Source of the DNA: Marinomonas colpomeniae
GTDB taxonomy: Bacteria; Pseudomonadota; Gammaproteobacteria; Pseudomonadales; Marinomonadaceae
DNA length: 64,000 bases
NCBI RefSeq assembly: GCF_014803385.1
Contig: NZ_JACYFC010000004.1
Location: 124,001-188,000, forward strand
Direction of reading: 5' to 3'
Position 1 is the first letter of the stretch. Every line of letters starts with the position of its first letter. The position numbers and the translations under genes were made by a program. Below the pieces are notes generated by a model. The model made no database searches. It had not been told where the DNA came from and worked only from the letters and a program-made list of their open reading frames with translations. Shown one piece after another: positions 1 to 8,611 of the stretch.

Positions 1-1182
1 TGAAGGACGTAAACGTTGACGTGACATTTCTAATAAGCCGAAGCGAGATATGCGGCCAATTTGCACGCGCGCACGGTCAGCTTCTAGTGCATTTTTCATG
101 CGAGTTTCGACTTCTTTCTGGTTACGTACAGGTGTCATATCGATGAAATCGATAACCACCAGACCACCAATGTCACGTAAGCGTAACTGACGAGCAATTT
201 CGTCTGCTGCTTCTACGTTGGTTTGCAATGCTGTTTCTTCAATGTCACCGCCTTTGGTTGCGCGAGCGGAGTTAATATCGATAGAAACCAATGCTTCCGT
301 TGGGTCAATAACAATTGAACCACCTGAAGGCAGACGAACTTCACGCTGGAAGGCTGTTTCGATCTGGCTTTCAATTTGGAAACGATTAAATAACGGTGTT
401 GTGTCTGTGTACATTTTGATACGTGATTTGAAATGCGGCATAACTTGCATAACAAAGTTGATAGCATCTTGATAAGCGTCTTTTTCATCTATCAATACTT
501 CGCCAATGTCTTCGCGTAAGTAATCGCGAATAGCACGAATGACGATGTTGCTTTCTTGGTAGATTAAGAAAGGAGCAGGTTTTTCTGATGCAGCTTTGGT
601 GATTGATGTCCAAAGCGTATCCAGATAATCCAAATCCCATTGAAGTTCTTCTGTTGAACGACCTACACCTGCTGTACGAACAATTAGTCCGCCATTTTCA
701 GGTGTGTTGAGTCCAGACATCGCTTCTTTGAGGTGTGATCTGTCATCACCATCGATTCGACGAGAAATACCACCAGCACGCGGGTTGTTTGGCATCAATA
801 CCAAATAACGGCCAGCCAGACTAACAAATGTTGTCAGTGCTGCACCTTTGTTACCGCGTTCCTCTTTGTCCACTTGCACAATCACTTCTTGACCTTCGCT
901 TAACACATCTTTGATGTTAACTCGGCCTTCGTTGTTCGATCTTTTGGAAAAGTAGGTTTTGGAAATTTCTTTTAAAGGAAGGAAACCGTGACGATCAGCG
1001 CCAAAATCAACAAAAGCAGCTTCTAAACTCGGCTCAATGCGAGTAATACGGCCTTTGTAAATATTGGATTTTTTCTGTTCGCGTGAACCGGATTCGATGT
1101 CTAGATCATATAGACGTTGTCCGTCTACTAGGGCGACGCGCAACTCTTCTTGTTGAGTTGCATTTATAAGCATTCTAATCAT
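1..1182 (-). CDS. rne: Ribonuclease E, N-terminal part (cut by window edge)
   Basis: This is the essential endoribonuclease that starts mRNA decay, matures rRNA and tRNA and scaffolds the degradosome at the inner membrane. The 394 codons seen are the N-terminal catalytic half. It opens [14 protein letters not shown], close to the family's usual start. An S1 RNA-binding domain spans about residues 38-125, then come the RNase H-like and DNase I-like parts. The metal-binding aspartates lie in [16 protein letters not shown] and [11 protein letters not shown]. The zinc-link CPxC and the C-terminal scaffold lie beyond the left edge. The start ATG at 1182 was chosen because it matches family N-termini. 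The gene is divergent from rluC with a long leader, as in Escherichia coli, where the leader mediates feedback control of rne. Confidence 0.97.
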   Translation of the reverse strand, partial: MIRMLINATQQEELRVALVDGQRLYDLDIESGSREQKKSNIYKGRITRIEPSLEAAFVDFGADRHGFLPLKEISKTYFSKRSNNEGRVNIKDVLSEGQEVIVQVDKEERGNKGAALTTFVSLAGRYLVLMPNNPRAGGISRRIDGDDRSHLKEAMSGLNTPENGGLIVRTAGVGRSTEELQWDLDYLDTLWTSITKAASEKPAPFLIYQESNIVIRAIRDYLREDIGEVLIDEKDAYQDAINFVMQVMPHFKSRIKMYTDTTPLFNRFQIESQIETAFQREVRLPSGGSIVIDPTEALVSIDINSARATKGGDIEETALQTNVEAADEIARQLRLRDIGGLVVIDFIDMTPVRNQKEVETRMKNALEADRARVQIGRISRFGLLEMSRQRLRPS

Positions 1183-1649
1183 TGTATGTGTGAACTCTGT
1201 TAGCTGATACAAAAAGAGTCACTGCAGTGATAGGTAACCATTAACAAATCTGACTCGGTATTAGAGCAAGTCATTTAGTCTTTCCTGGCGAGAGGAGTAC
1301 GCTTCTTCGTTTATTTTTCTTAAACGTTTTTGTGCGGTCGCTGCCTTTATAAATACTAAATAGTTTCTTTAACCGGTCTCGTTTCTTTTTTACGAAACAA
1401 CGCGAAGGCGAGGTCAAGCAATTTAATGAGAATTCCTTCCACTGAAGCGGATTTTTCCGAATCATGCGGTTTATTATTTAAGATTGACTGTTACAGAGGT
1501 AAGATAGGGGCCAAAGTGTCGCTTCGGCAATTTTCATTCAATTGTTGCATCTTATCTTCGAGGTGTTTTGTTGCCTCTTACCCTTTGCGAATGTGAATAT
1601 AGCAGTAAAAACTAAGTGCTTCAATTATAAAGGAAACCAATATTAGCTT
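1183..1649. other. rne-rluC divergent intergenic region with long rne leader
   Basis: This 467-base gap separates two divergent genes and should hold both promoters and the rne 5' leader. A 12-bp perfect palindrome, TCACTGCAGTGA, lies at 1219-1230. In E. coli the rne leader is about 360 nt and is a target of RNase E autoregulation. A leader of similar size would fit here, but I cannot show conserved hairpins by eye. The 64-codon minus-strand frame inside (1271-1465) is Lys/Arg-rich, lies in the presumed leader and is not called. Confidence 0.5.
1501..1530 (-). promoter_or_regulatory. Candidate sigma70 promoter for rne
   Basis: On the minus strand a TTGCCG hexamer (1530-1525) is followed after 18 nt by TATCTT (1506-1501). 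Transcription from here would give a leader of about 310 nt, similar to the long autoregulatory rne leader of enterobacteria. Both hexamers are imperfect and the call rests on position plus weak consensus. Confidence 0.35.
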
Positions 1650-2621
1650 ATGTCGGACTCAGAACAGAATTTAGTAGAGCGCCCAGCGGTTCGTTACGTC
1701 ACTATTGATGAGAATAATGATGGCCAACGAATAGATAATTTTTTACTTACTTTTTTGAAAGGCGTGCCAAAAGGCAAGATATACAACCTGCTTAGAAAGG
1801 GTGAAATCCGCGTTAATAAAAAACGGACTAAGCCAGAGTACCGTCTTCAAATTGAAGACATCGTTCGAATTGCCCCAATTGTTATTGCACCAGAGTCAGA
1901 AAAACCAGTTTTGTCTGATCGATTAAAAAGTGAAATAGAGTCGCGTATTATTTATGAAGACAAAGGACTAATTGTCGTAAACAAGCCTTCTGGACTTGCG
2001 GTTCATGGTGGTAGTGGTTTGAGCTTTGGTCTTATTGAAGTTATTCGACAAATGCGCCCGCTGGAAAAATTCACGGAGCTGGTACATCGTTTAGACCGAG
2101 ATACGTCTGGTCTTATTATGATCGCCAAGAAACGAGCAGTACTAAAAGAATTACATACAGCACTGCGCGAGAAAGAAGGCGTTCAAAAAACGTATTTAGC
2201 TTTGGTGTACGGCAGTTGGCCAAAACGTAAACTTCAAGTAAATGCCCCTTTGCTGAAAAACGAATTAAAATCTGGTGAACGTGTTGTGAAAGTTCATATG
2301 GATGGTAAAGAAAGTCTGACTCGGTTTAAATTGGTTCGACAATTTGAAGGTTATAGTCTCGTTGAATGTGAACCAGTAACAGGGCGAACTCATCAAATTC
2401 GAGTGCATACTCAATATGCAGGTTACCCAATTGTAGGTGATGAAAAGTATTCGCCAATTGAATCTTTAAAAGAGACAAAAAAACTTGGCTTCAAGCGGTT
2501 ATGTCTGCATGCCACACGTTTGGATATTATGCTTAATGGCGAACGTATGTTATTTGAGGCTCCGATTGATAAAGAGTGGCAAACTTTGATGAATGAAAAA
2601 TTAACGTCGTCTTTTTCTTAA
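1650..2621 (+). CDS. rluC: 23S rRNA pseudouridine synthase RluC
   Basis: This RluA-family enzyme converts specific uridines of 23S rRNA to pseudouridine (positions 955, 2504 and 2580 in E. coli). An S4 RNA-binding domain covers about residues 25-85. The catalytic motif HRLDRDTSGL is at 146-155, with Asp149 the nucleophile, and GRTHQIRVH follows further on. The length of 323 aa is normal for RluC. The start is preceded by AAAGGA. Placement next to and divergent from rne is the classic RluC context and separates it from RluA and RluD paralogues. The gene is followed by a duplicated terminator. Confidence 0.95.
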   Translation: MSDSEQNLVERPAVRYVTIDENNDGQRIDNFLLTFLKGVPKGKIYNLLRKGEIRVNKKRTKPEYRLQIEDIVRIAPIVIAPESEKPVLSDRLKSEIESRIIYEDKGLIVVNKPSGLAVHGGSGLSFGLIEVIRQMRPLEKFTELVHRLDRDTSGLIMIAKKRAVLKELHTALREKEGVQKTYLALVYGSWPKRKLQVNAPLLKNELKSGERVVKVHMDGKESLTRFKLVRQFEGYSLVECEPVTGRTHQIRVHTQYAGYPIVGDEKYSPIESLKETKKLGFKRLCLHATRLDIMLNGERMLFEAPIDKEWQTLMNEKLTSSFS

Positions 2622-2656
2622 TTGTTCATTTCCAAAGAATTTACGTTTTTTTGTTT

Positions 2657-2685
2657 AAAAGATCTGTTTGTGCAGATCTTTTTTT
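2657..2685 (+). terminator. Intrinsic terminator of rluC, first copy
   Basis: A 10-bp perfect stem (AAAAGATCTG with CAGATCTTTT) closes a 6-nt loop and runs into seven T. It lies 35 nt after the rluC stop. The same structure recurs at 2690-2718. Confidence 0.9.
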
Positions 2686-2689
2686 GTTT

Positions 2690-2718
2690 AAAAGATCTGT
2701 TTGTGCAGATCTTTTTTT
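2690..2718 (+). terminator. Intrinsic terminator of rluC, second copy
   Basis: This is an exact copy of the preceding hairpin and T-run, giving two terminators in series after rluC and before the transporter gene at 2859. Confidence 0.88.
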
Positions 2719-2858
2719 GTTTGTAATGCATCAGAAAGTAAGCTTGTACTTTTTTATGATGTAGGTCACCTTTTTAGGTAAGTGTAAAGGGTAATATGAT
2801 GAGACAATCTTTCAATGATTTTGAGAGATGAAATTTTCTATGGTTTTAGGATGTTATA

Positions 2859-4325
2859 ATGAAAGTCACTGATGTTCGTGTTGTTCCAGGGCTAATCTCT
2901 ATTGTTACAATTTTGCTACTTTGGTTTGTAATACCTGTTCCTGATGGAGTGACTGCGAATGCTTGGCATTTGTTGGCTTTGTTTGTCGGCACCGTAGTAG
3001 CGATTATAGGTAAGGCTATGCCAATTGGTGCGATTGCTATCTTGGCCATTACTTTAGTCGCATTAACTGGTGTGACAAATGATAATCCTTCTGCTGCAAT
3101 TAAAGATGCCTTGAGTGGTTTTTCAAATTCACTGATTTGGTTGATTGGTATTGCCATCATTATTTCAAGAGGTTTGGTGAAAACAGGGTTGGGTAATCGT
3201 ATAGGTTACAATTTCATTTCCTTGTTTGGTAAAAAAACCATCGGCATTGGTTATGCCTTGGCACTTTCTGAATTGGTCATTGCGCCAGTAACGCCAAGTA
3301 ACACGGCTCGTGGTGGTGGTATTATTCATCCTATTATGAAATCCATTGCGACAAGCTTTGGTTCTTCACCAGAAGAAGGGACCTCTCGTAAAATTGGTCA
3401 TTACCTTGCTTTGGTTAATTATCATATTAATCCTATTACTTCAGCTATGTTTATCACTGCGACAGCACCCAACCCATTAATCGTTAAGCTTATTGCTGAC
3501 GCAACAGGTTCAAGCATTAGTATTACTTGGGGCACATGGGCGCTTGCAGCTTTGTTGCCTGGGTTAGTTTGTATTGCCTTGGTGCCTCTAGTGGTTTATG
3601 CCATTTATCCACCAGAAATAAAAAGTACCCCAGATGCGAAGAATTATGCGAAATCTAAGCTTGTAGAAATGGGCGCAATGTCTTATGGCGAAAAAGTAAT
3701 GATCGGTGTTTTCGCTTTGTTGTTGGTGCTTTGGGCTGGCGTGCCAGCGATGCTGTTTGGTTCTGTTTATATTGTAAATACAACTGCTGTGGCTTTTTTA
3801 GGTCTATGTATTTTGCTGATGACTGGCGTTTTAAGCTGGGATGACGTGCTAAAAGAGAAATCTGCATGGGATACTGTGGTTTGGTTTTCTGCTTTGGTAA
3901 TGATGGCGACTTTTCTGAATAAGCTAGGCTTGGTGCAATGGTTTTCTTCTGTTGTTGAAAGCAATATAGAGCAGTTGGGTTTTAATTGGGCTGTTTCTGT
4001 CGTTATTCTGGTTGCTGTTTACTTCTATGTGCATTACTTTTTTGCCAGTACAACAGCGCATATAACGGCTATGTTTGCGGCTTTTTATGCAGCAGGTTTG
4101 GCTTTGGGTGCACCACCTTTATACCTTGGTTTATTGCTTGCTGGTGCCTCTTCTTTGATGATGTCACTAACGCATTATGCGACAGGTACATCACCGATTA
4201 TTTTTGGGTCTGGCTATGTTTCCATGGAGAATTGGTGGGTGATGGGCTTTATTATGAGTATCGTTAATCTAACCGTTTGGGGTGTCGTTGGTGGGCTTTG
4301 GTGGAAAGTGTTGGGTTATTGGTAG
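2859..4325 (+). CDS. DASS-family dicarboxylate/anion transporter
   Basis: This inner-membrane carrier belongs to the divalent anion:Na+ symporter family (SLC13/CitT/TtdT type), which moves citrate, tartrate, succinate, 2-oxoglutarate or related acids. The 488 residues form about 12-14 hydrophobic segments. Two signature loops are visible: PVTPSNTARGGGIIHPI near residues 145-161 and HYATGTSPIIFGSGY near 438-452, matching the two SNT/T substrate and Na+ motifs. The ARGGGIIHPI form is typical of the TtdT/CitT antiporter-like branch. It stands alone between terminators, so the substrate cannot be inferred from neighbours. The ATG at 2859 is the first plausible start. Confidence 0.85.
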   Translation: MKVTDVRVVPGLISIVTILLLWFVIPVPDGVTANAWHLLALFVGTVVAIIGKAMPIGAIAILAITLVALTGVTNDNPSAAIKDALSGFSNSLIWLIGIAIIISRGLVKTGLGNRIGYNFISLFGKKTIGIGYALALSELVIAPVTPSNTARGGGIIHPIMKSIATSFGSSPEEGTSRKIGHYLALVNYHINPITSAMFITATAPNPLIVKLIADATGSSISITWGTWALAALLPGLVCIALVPLVVYAIYPPEIKSTPDAKNYAKSKLVEMGAMSYGEKVMIGVFALLLVLWAGVPAMLFGSVYIVNTTAVAFLGLCILLMTGVLSWDDVLKEKSAWDTVVWFSALVMMATFLNKLGLVQWFSSVVESNIEQLGFNWAVSVVILVAVYFYVHYFFASTTAHITAMFAAFYAAGLALGAPPLYLGLLLAGASSLMMSLTHYATGTSPIIFGSGYVSMENWWVMGFIMSIVNLTVWGVVGGLWWKVLGYW

Positions 4326-4339
4326 TATTGAATGAAATC

Positions 4340-4376
4340 AAAAAAAGCCAGTGTACTGTATGCACTGGCTTTTTTG
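4340..4376. terminator. Bidirectional terminator between transporter and mocR
   Basis: A 13-bp perfect stem, AAAAAAGCCAGTG with CACTGGCTTTTTT, closes a 9-nt loop. A- and T-runs on both sides let it end the plus-strand transporter and the convergent minus-strand regulator. Confidence 0.9.
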
Positions 4377-5753
4377 TTAGTAATCCGAGTGGAGATCAAT
4401 CACTTGTTTAACTATTTTTAATGTTGGAGCAAGTTGTTGAAGTTCAACAGAACCAAGTGCCAGTCGTATGGCTTGTGGAAAATGTTCTGAAGTTGAGAAT
4501 GGCTCAGCAGTTGATATTGAAATATGTAATTTTGCGAGTGCTAAAACGATTTTGTCGGCTCTAACTTCTTCGGGTAATGGTAACCACAAAAAATAAGAAG
4601 ACGCATGGCTAATGTGAGGCGATTCTTTGAAAATTTCACGTGCAATAGCTTGTCTTTTTTTTGCATCCTCATGTTTTTCTTTTTCAAGTAGATCAACTGT
4701 GCCGTCTTCTATCCAGCTACACGTTATGGCTGTAATTAATGCAGGGGTATTCCATGTCGTTGCACGGATACTTCTTTCTATATTAGACAGCCACTTTAAC
4801 GGGGTAACGACAAAGCCAATGCGAAGCCCTGTAGCGATGTTTTTAGAAAATCCTGAAACGTAAATGGTGTTATCGGTGGCGAGTGAAGCAATAGGCGGCG
4901 GTGGATTTTCTGCTAAATAAGCATAAGCCGCATCTTCAATAATGATTAGGTTTTGCTTTTTAGCGATAGAGGCAAGTTTTTCTCTTTGTTCCATGCACAT
5001 TACCCATCCCATTGGATTGTGCAGGGTTGGCATTGTATACACAGCACGGATATTTCTAGTCTGGCACAGATTAAGTAGTGCGTCTAAATCAGGTCCTTGC
5101 TCTGTCATTGGTATAGGTACTATTTCTAAGTGATGCGCTTCTGCAACCACTTTGAAGCCTGGGTAAGTGAGCGCATCAACGGCAACAACGTCGCCAGGAT
5201 TGAGGAGCGCTATCGCAGTGCAAGCTAATCCATGTTGTGCGCCACTTACTATTGATATTTGTTCTGCATCTACGTTTAGACCACGCTTAAGTAGATGTTT
5301 AGCAATGATGGTTCTTTCATGTCGGCGACCAGCATGGGGTTGGTATCTAAGTAACGACTCCAAATCACCAGAAGAGGCTAGTTTACGTAATGAGTTTCTC
5401 AAAAGGTCAGTCTGATTTGGCAATGTTGGATAGTTAAAGCTTAGATCCATCATATCGGTCGATGTAGCGATTTGGTCTATGCCATGACCAAACGGCAATC
5501 CTATTTCTCTAACAAAGGTGCCTCGTCCAATCTCTCCGCTAATTAGCCCCATTTCTTCTAGTTCTAAATACACGCGAGATGCCGTTACTAAGGCGATACT
5601 CTCTTTTTTTGCGAGTTCTCTGTGTGTGGGCAGCCGTTCGCCTGCAGCTAACTGACCTGATCGTATGTTAGCGGCGTAAATATCGACAATTGTTTTGTAT
5701 CTATTTTTAGGTGCGATAAATTGTATCCATGACAATAAGTATATTGTCATCAT
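4377..5753 (-). CDS. MocR-type regulator (GntR HTH fused to aminotransferase fold)
   Basis: This is a PLP-dependent transcription factor of the MocR/PdxR group. A winged-helix GntR domain fills residues 10-85 (LPTHRELAKK, then GRGTFV). A type-I aminotransferase domain follows at about 105-450. PLP residues are visible: Asn246 in HNPMG, Asp274 in IIEDAAYAYL, and the Schiff-base lysine Lys304 in SGFSKNIATGLRIGF. All are intact, so it probably binds PLP. The gene is divergent from a DJ-1/PfpI gene 51 nt away, the usual arrangement for a MocR and its target. The start may be the first or second of two adjacent ATGs (5753 or 5750). A perfect inverted repeat overlaps this start and could be its operator. 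Confidence 0.9.
   Translation of the reverse strand: MMTIYLLSWIQFIAPKNRYKTIVDIYAANIRSGQLAAGERLPTHRELAKKESIALVTASRVYLELEEMGLISGEIGRGTFVREIGLPFGHGIDQIATSTDMMDLSFNYPTLPNQTDLLRNSLRKLASSGDLESLLRYQPHAGRRHERTIIAKHLLKRGLNVDAEQISIVSGAQHGLACTAIALLNPGDVVAVDALTYPGFKVVAEAHHLEIVPIPMTEQGPDLDALLNLCQTRNIRAVYTMPTLHNPMGWVMCMEQREKLASIAKKQNLIIIEDAAYAYLAENPPPPIASLATDNTIYVSGFSKNIATGLRIGFVVTPLKWLSNIERSIRATTWNTPALITAITCSWIEDGTVDLLEKEKHEDAKKRQAIAREIFKESPHISHASSYFLWLPLPEEVRADKIVLALAKLHISISTAEPFSTSEHFPQAIRLALGSVELQQLAPTLKIVKQVIDLHSDY
5729..5750. promoter_or_regulatory. Inverted repeat at the mocR start, candidate operator
   Basis: Arms ATGACAATA (5729-5737) and TATTGTCAT (5742-5750) form a perfect 9-bp inverted repeat with a 4-nt spacer. 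It covers the first codons of mocR and lies about 55 nt upstream of the divergent DJ-1 gene. MocR proteins often bind in such divergent regions. Function is inferred from symmetry and position only. Confidence 0.5.
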
Positions 5754-5804
5754 ATTAAATTGTAAGGTGATAATTCACAATCATATTCGAATAGGGTGAC
5801 TAAG

Positions 5805-6407
5805 ATGCATATAACTATTTTAACGTTTGATGGCTTTAATGAGCTAGATTCATTGATAGCGTTAGGTATTTTAAATCGTGTTAAAAAGCCAGGATGGAAG
5901 GTGTCGATTGCTAGCCCAACGACGAGAGTTGAGTCTATGAATGGTGTTTTTATTGAAAGGCATGTACCTCTTGATGAGATTGCTCTCGCTGATGCTGTGA
6001 TTATTGGGAGTGGATTGAAAACGCGGGAGGTTGTTGCTGATACTTCCCTTATGAAGCAGCTTAATATTGACCCAAGTCGTCAACTAATTGGTGCTCAGTG
6101 CTCAGGGGCTTTAGTGTTAGCAAAACTCGGCCTGTTAAAAGGTATTCCTGCTTGTACAGATTTAACGACAACGCCTTGGGTTGAAGAGGCTGGCATAACT
6201 GTTTTAAATCAAGCTTTCTTCGCCAAAGATAATATTGCCACTGCAGGAGGGTGTCTTGCTTCTCATTATCTTGCTGCATGGGTGATAGCTCGATTGGTTG
6301 GTGTTGAGGAGGCAAAAAACGCAATTCATTACGTTGCACCTGTAGGAGAGGGTGAAGACTATGTTGCTCGAGCTTTAAAGCACATAACGCCATACATAAA
6401 TGTTTAG
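5805..6407 (+). CDS. DJ-1/PfpI (ThiJ) superfamily protein
   Basis: This is a 200-aa single-domain cytoplasmic protein with the flavodoxin-like DJ-1/PfpI fold. The N-terminal strand MHITILTFDGFNELD carries the acidic residue usually paired with the nucleophile. The nucleophile elbow is LIGAQCSGALVLAK with Cys99. Members act as glyoxalases, amidases, isocyanide hydratases or redox-sensitive chaperones, and the sequence does not decide between them. I chose ATG 5805 over an in-frame GTG at 5796 because AGGG at 5793-5796 is a well-spaced ribosome site for the ATG and would overlap the GTG. It is divergent from the MocR regulator, its likely controller. Confidence 0.85.
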   Translation: MHITILTFDGFNELDSLIALGILNRVKKPGWKVSIASPTTRVESMNGVFIERHVPLDEIALADAVIIGSGLKTREVVADTSLMKQLNIDPSRQLIGAQCSGALVLAKLGLLKGIPACTDLTTTPWVEEAGITVLNQAFFAKDNIATAGGCLASHYLAAWVIARLVGVEEAKNAIHYVAPVGEGEDYVARALKHITPYINV

Positions 6408-6552
6408 TTTTTTACGGTAAAGATAAAGTTTAAATAAGGATCTTTATTTCAATTGTTGTTCTTGCTTGTAGGTGTTTATAGAATGTTTTTGGGAATGAAT
6501 GCAAAGATTCCATTATTAGCCAATACACTTGGACAACAAGAAGATAATCGTT

Positions 6553-7080
6553 ATGAAAAAAATATTTCTAAGAAGACTGCGCTCACTAACTGCTATTTTA
6601 GTGCTGAATACGGTGCCTGTCAGCTTTGCTGAAACGGGTCTTAATTATGAAGTGGAAGTGCTCCAAGCAAGAGTGCTCAGTAATGACAGAAAAAATACGC
6701 TTAACAGTAAGTCTGGAACAATACCGTTAGAACGGCTTTATTTAGAAAACACTGTTGCTCATATGCAGGAAGAAATAAGCCAGAAAGTATTAGGGGGTCA
6801 AAGCGCTACACGACTGAGTGCTACACAACTAAACTCTCAGAAAATGGATGCTTTAATACACCAGTATCAAATGGCGTTGGCACTCATTGAAGAGGCTTAT
6901 CAGGATGATTATGATGAATTGCTGGATCTATACGAACAAGCATTACATGAGGCTATTTCAGAGCATGATTCTGCCAAGATTGAAGAAACTAAAGAAATTA
7001 TTTTTGATGAGCTTATGCAGTTAAAGCTTATAAAAATCGCTAAAATTGATGAGGTGAGTAAACAGTTCGAAATATCGTGA
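6553..7080 (+). CDS. Small exported protein of unknown function
   Basis: I do not recognise the family. The 175-aa product begins with a basic stretch (MKKIFLRRLRS) and a hydrophobic core ending SFAET, a likely Sec signal peptide cut near residue 24. The mature part is polar, helical and acidic. It has a Ser/Thr/Gln-rich middle and a C-terminal run of Glu/Asp/Lys-rich heptads (about residues 95-170) that could form a coiled coil. An upstream in-frame TTG is rejected because ATG 6553 starts the signal peptide directly. It stands alone, ended by a strong terminator. Confidence 0.6.
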   Translation: MKKIFLRRLRSLTAILVLNTVPVSFAETGLNYEVEVLQARVLSNDRKNTLNSKSGTIPLERLYLENTVAHMQEEISQKVLGGQSATRLSATQLNSQKMDALIHQYQMALALIEEAYQDDYDELLDLYEQALHEAISEHDSAKIEETKEIIFDELMQLKLIKIAKIDEVSKQFEIS

Positions 7081-7100
7081 AGTATTGTTTTTGTTTTTAA

Positions 7101-7144
7101 TAAATAAAAAAGGCGATCCACTTCTGGTTCGCCTTTTTTATTTA
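7101..7144. terminator. Bidirectional terminator after the exported-protein gene
   Basis: A 16-bp perfect stem (7101-7116 with 7129-7144), core AAGGCGA/TCGCCTT, closes a 12-nt loop and has T-runs on both strands. It serves the plus-strand gene and the convergent helicase gene. Confidence 0.92.
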
Positions 7145-7178
7145 ACTAATGTTTTATCTAAGTTTGTTTTTTTAAAAC

Positions 7179-8381
7179 CTATTTCTTAGAGGCTTTTTTC
7201 TTCTTGTTTTTCTTCGAGCTTGGTGAGCGAGCTTTTGTTTTCGCTTCAAGCCCTTCAATGCGACCAAATTTAATGTTGGTTTGCATAAAACGTTGGATTT
7301 TTTCGATCATAGGTAGATCGTTAATATCGATCAAGGAAATGCATTCACCTGGAGCGCCTTCGCGGGAGGCACGACCAGCACGGTGAATGTAAGAGTCTGC
7401 TTTACGAGGCAAACGTAGATTGATAACGGTGTTTATCTCAGGTAAATCGATACCGCGAGAAGCCACATCCGTTGCTACTAATACTTGTAAGCGACCGCGC
7501 TTCATTTGCTTCATATGCTCGCTGCGATCACCTTGTTTCATTTCGCCATGTAAGCCATCACACATTAGGTTCATGTTACGAATGCGTTGAACCCAAACGT
7601 CAACATGCTCGCGATTTGATACAAAAAGTACCGCTTGCTGAACGCGTTCTTGAGTCAATAGGTGCTTTAGTACAGCTTCTTTGTGTTCTTCGCTATCAAC
7701 TCGGTAAGCGATTTGCTTGATCTGACTTGGAACGGTACGAGATGATTCGCCTAGGCGTATTTGCTGTGTTTCATTGCTTAGTAGTGCACTAGCAAAGCGG
7801 CCCATTTTTTCGCCTTCAAGCGTAGCGGAGAACATCAACGTTTGATGTTCTGCTGGTAGCTCTTTGGCAATATGATTAATTGTGTTTACAAAACCCATGT
7901 CTAGCATGCGATCGGCTTCGTCTATAACAAAGTAAGACACATCGCTTAGGTCAAGCCATTGTTTTTCGTCAAGCTCAACTAATCGACCTGGTGTTGCAAC
8001 AAGAATGTCACAAGGTTCACTTAGTTGTTGTTGTTGCATGCCATAGGGCGTGCCACCAATAATTAATTGAGAAGGTATGCGCGTGTGTTTAGTTAACTGC
8101 TCAACAACATTAAATATTTGACGTGCTAGCTCTCGACTAGGTGCTAAAATTAGAACCTTCGGAGCCGTTGTTGATGATTCATCACGATCAATGATGTGTT
8201 GAATGGCAGGTGCACAAAAGGCAATGGTTTTCCCTGTGCCTGTCGGTGCTGTTGCAAGAAGGTCGGAACCATCTAAAGCGATAGGGATAGCTTGTTCTTG
8301 GATTTCTGTTGCGGTTTCAAAGCCAAGCTCGCTAATAGCGCGCTCTATGGTGAAATCCAGATCTAAATCAGCAAATGACAT
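7179..8381 (-). CDS. srmB: DEAD-box RNA helicase, SrmB-like
   Basis: This is an ATP-dependent RNA helicase most like SrmB, which helps assemble the 50S ribosomal subunit. In order it shows the Q motif (FETATEIQEQAIP, 21-33), Walker A ATAPTGTGKT (about 43-52), PSRELA, TPGRL, DEAD (154-157), SAT (185-187), then ATDVASRGIDLP and HRAGRASREG. The tail is Lys-rich. Motif VI reads HRAGRASR rather than the commoner HRIGRTGR but keeps the arginines. The frame is open further upstream, but MSFADLDL at 8381 matches family N-termini and has an AGAGAG ribosome site, so the shorter start is used. Length is 400 aa. Confidence 0.9.
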   Translation of the reverse strand: MSFADLDLDFTIERAISELGFETATEIQEQAIPIALDGSDLLATAPTGTGKTIAFCAPAIQHIIDRDESSTTAPKVLILAPSRELARQIFNVVEQLTKHTRIPSQLIIGGTPYGMQQQQLSEPCDILVATPGRLVELDEKQWLDLSDVSYFVIDEADRMLDMGFVNTINHIAKELPAEHQTLMFSATLEGEKMGRFASALLSNETQQIRLGESSRTVPSQIKQIAYRVDSEEHKEAVLKHLLTQERVQQAVLFVSNREHVDVWVQRIRNMNLMCDGLHGEMKQGDRSEHMKQMKRGRLQVLVATDVASRGIDLPEINTVINLRLPRKADSYIHRAGRASREGAPGECISLIDINDLPMIEKIQRFMQTNIKFGRIEGLEAKTKARSPSSKKNKKKKASKK

Positions 8382-8611
8382 GTAAACTCTCTGTAGCGGG
8401 ATAAATGGCACACCTTGCTTGGACGAACACCTAAAATTGGGATGTTGAATCGTAAGGTTCAGTGTATGACCATTATAATGGACTCTATTGACGCCATGAT
8501 ACCTTGTTTTCAGAGGTTGCGAAATCGAAACCATCAGATGATGCTTTATAAGTTAGACCCCTTGTGTGCTTTGCTCTAAAATACTCATAAATATTGATAA
8601 GAAGATATGTA

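Larger units (their letters stand above)
2653..2718 (+). repeat. Perfect 33-bp tandem duplication of a terminator
   Basis: Bases 2653-2685 and 2686-2718 are identical, head to tail. Each unit carries one complete hairpin with a T-run. The lack of any difference suggests a recent slippage duplication or selection for double termination. Confidence 0.95.

Noticed and set aside
213..488. Frames on both strands within rne
   Set aside because: They overlap the strongly conserved RNase E catalytic domain and are reading-frame shadows.
1271..1465. 64-codon Lys/Arg-rich frame on the minus strand upstream of rne
   Set aside because: It lies inside the presumed rne leader, has no good ribosome site and no recognisable family.
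8382..8534. N-terminal extension of the SrmB-like helicase
   Set aside because: The extra 51 residues have no family similarity, and a better start with a ribosome site is at 8381.
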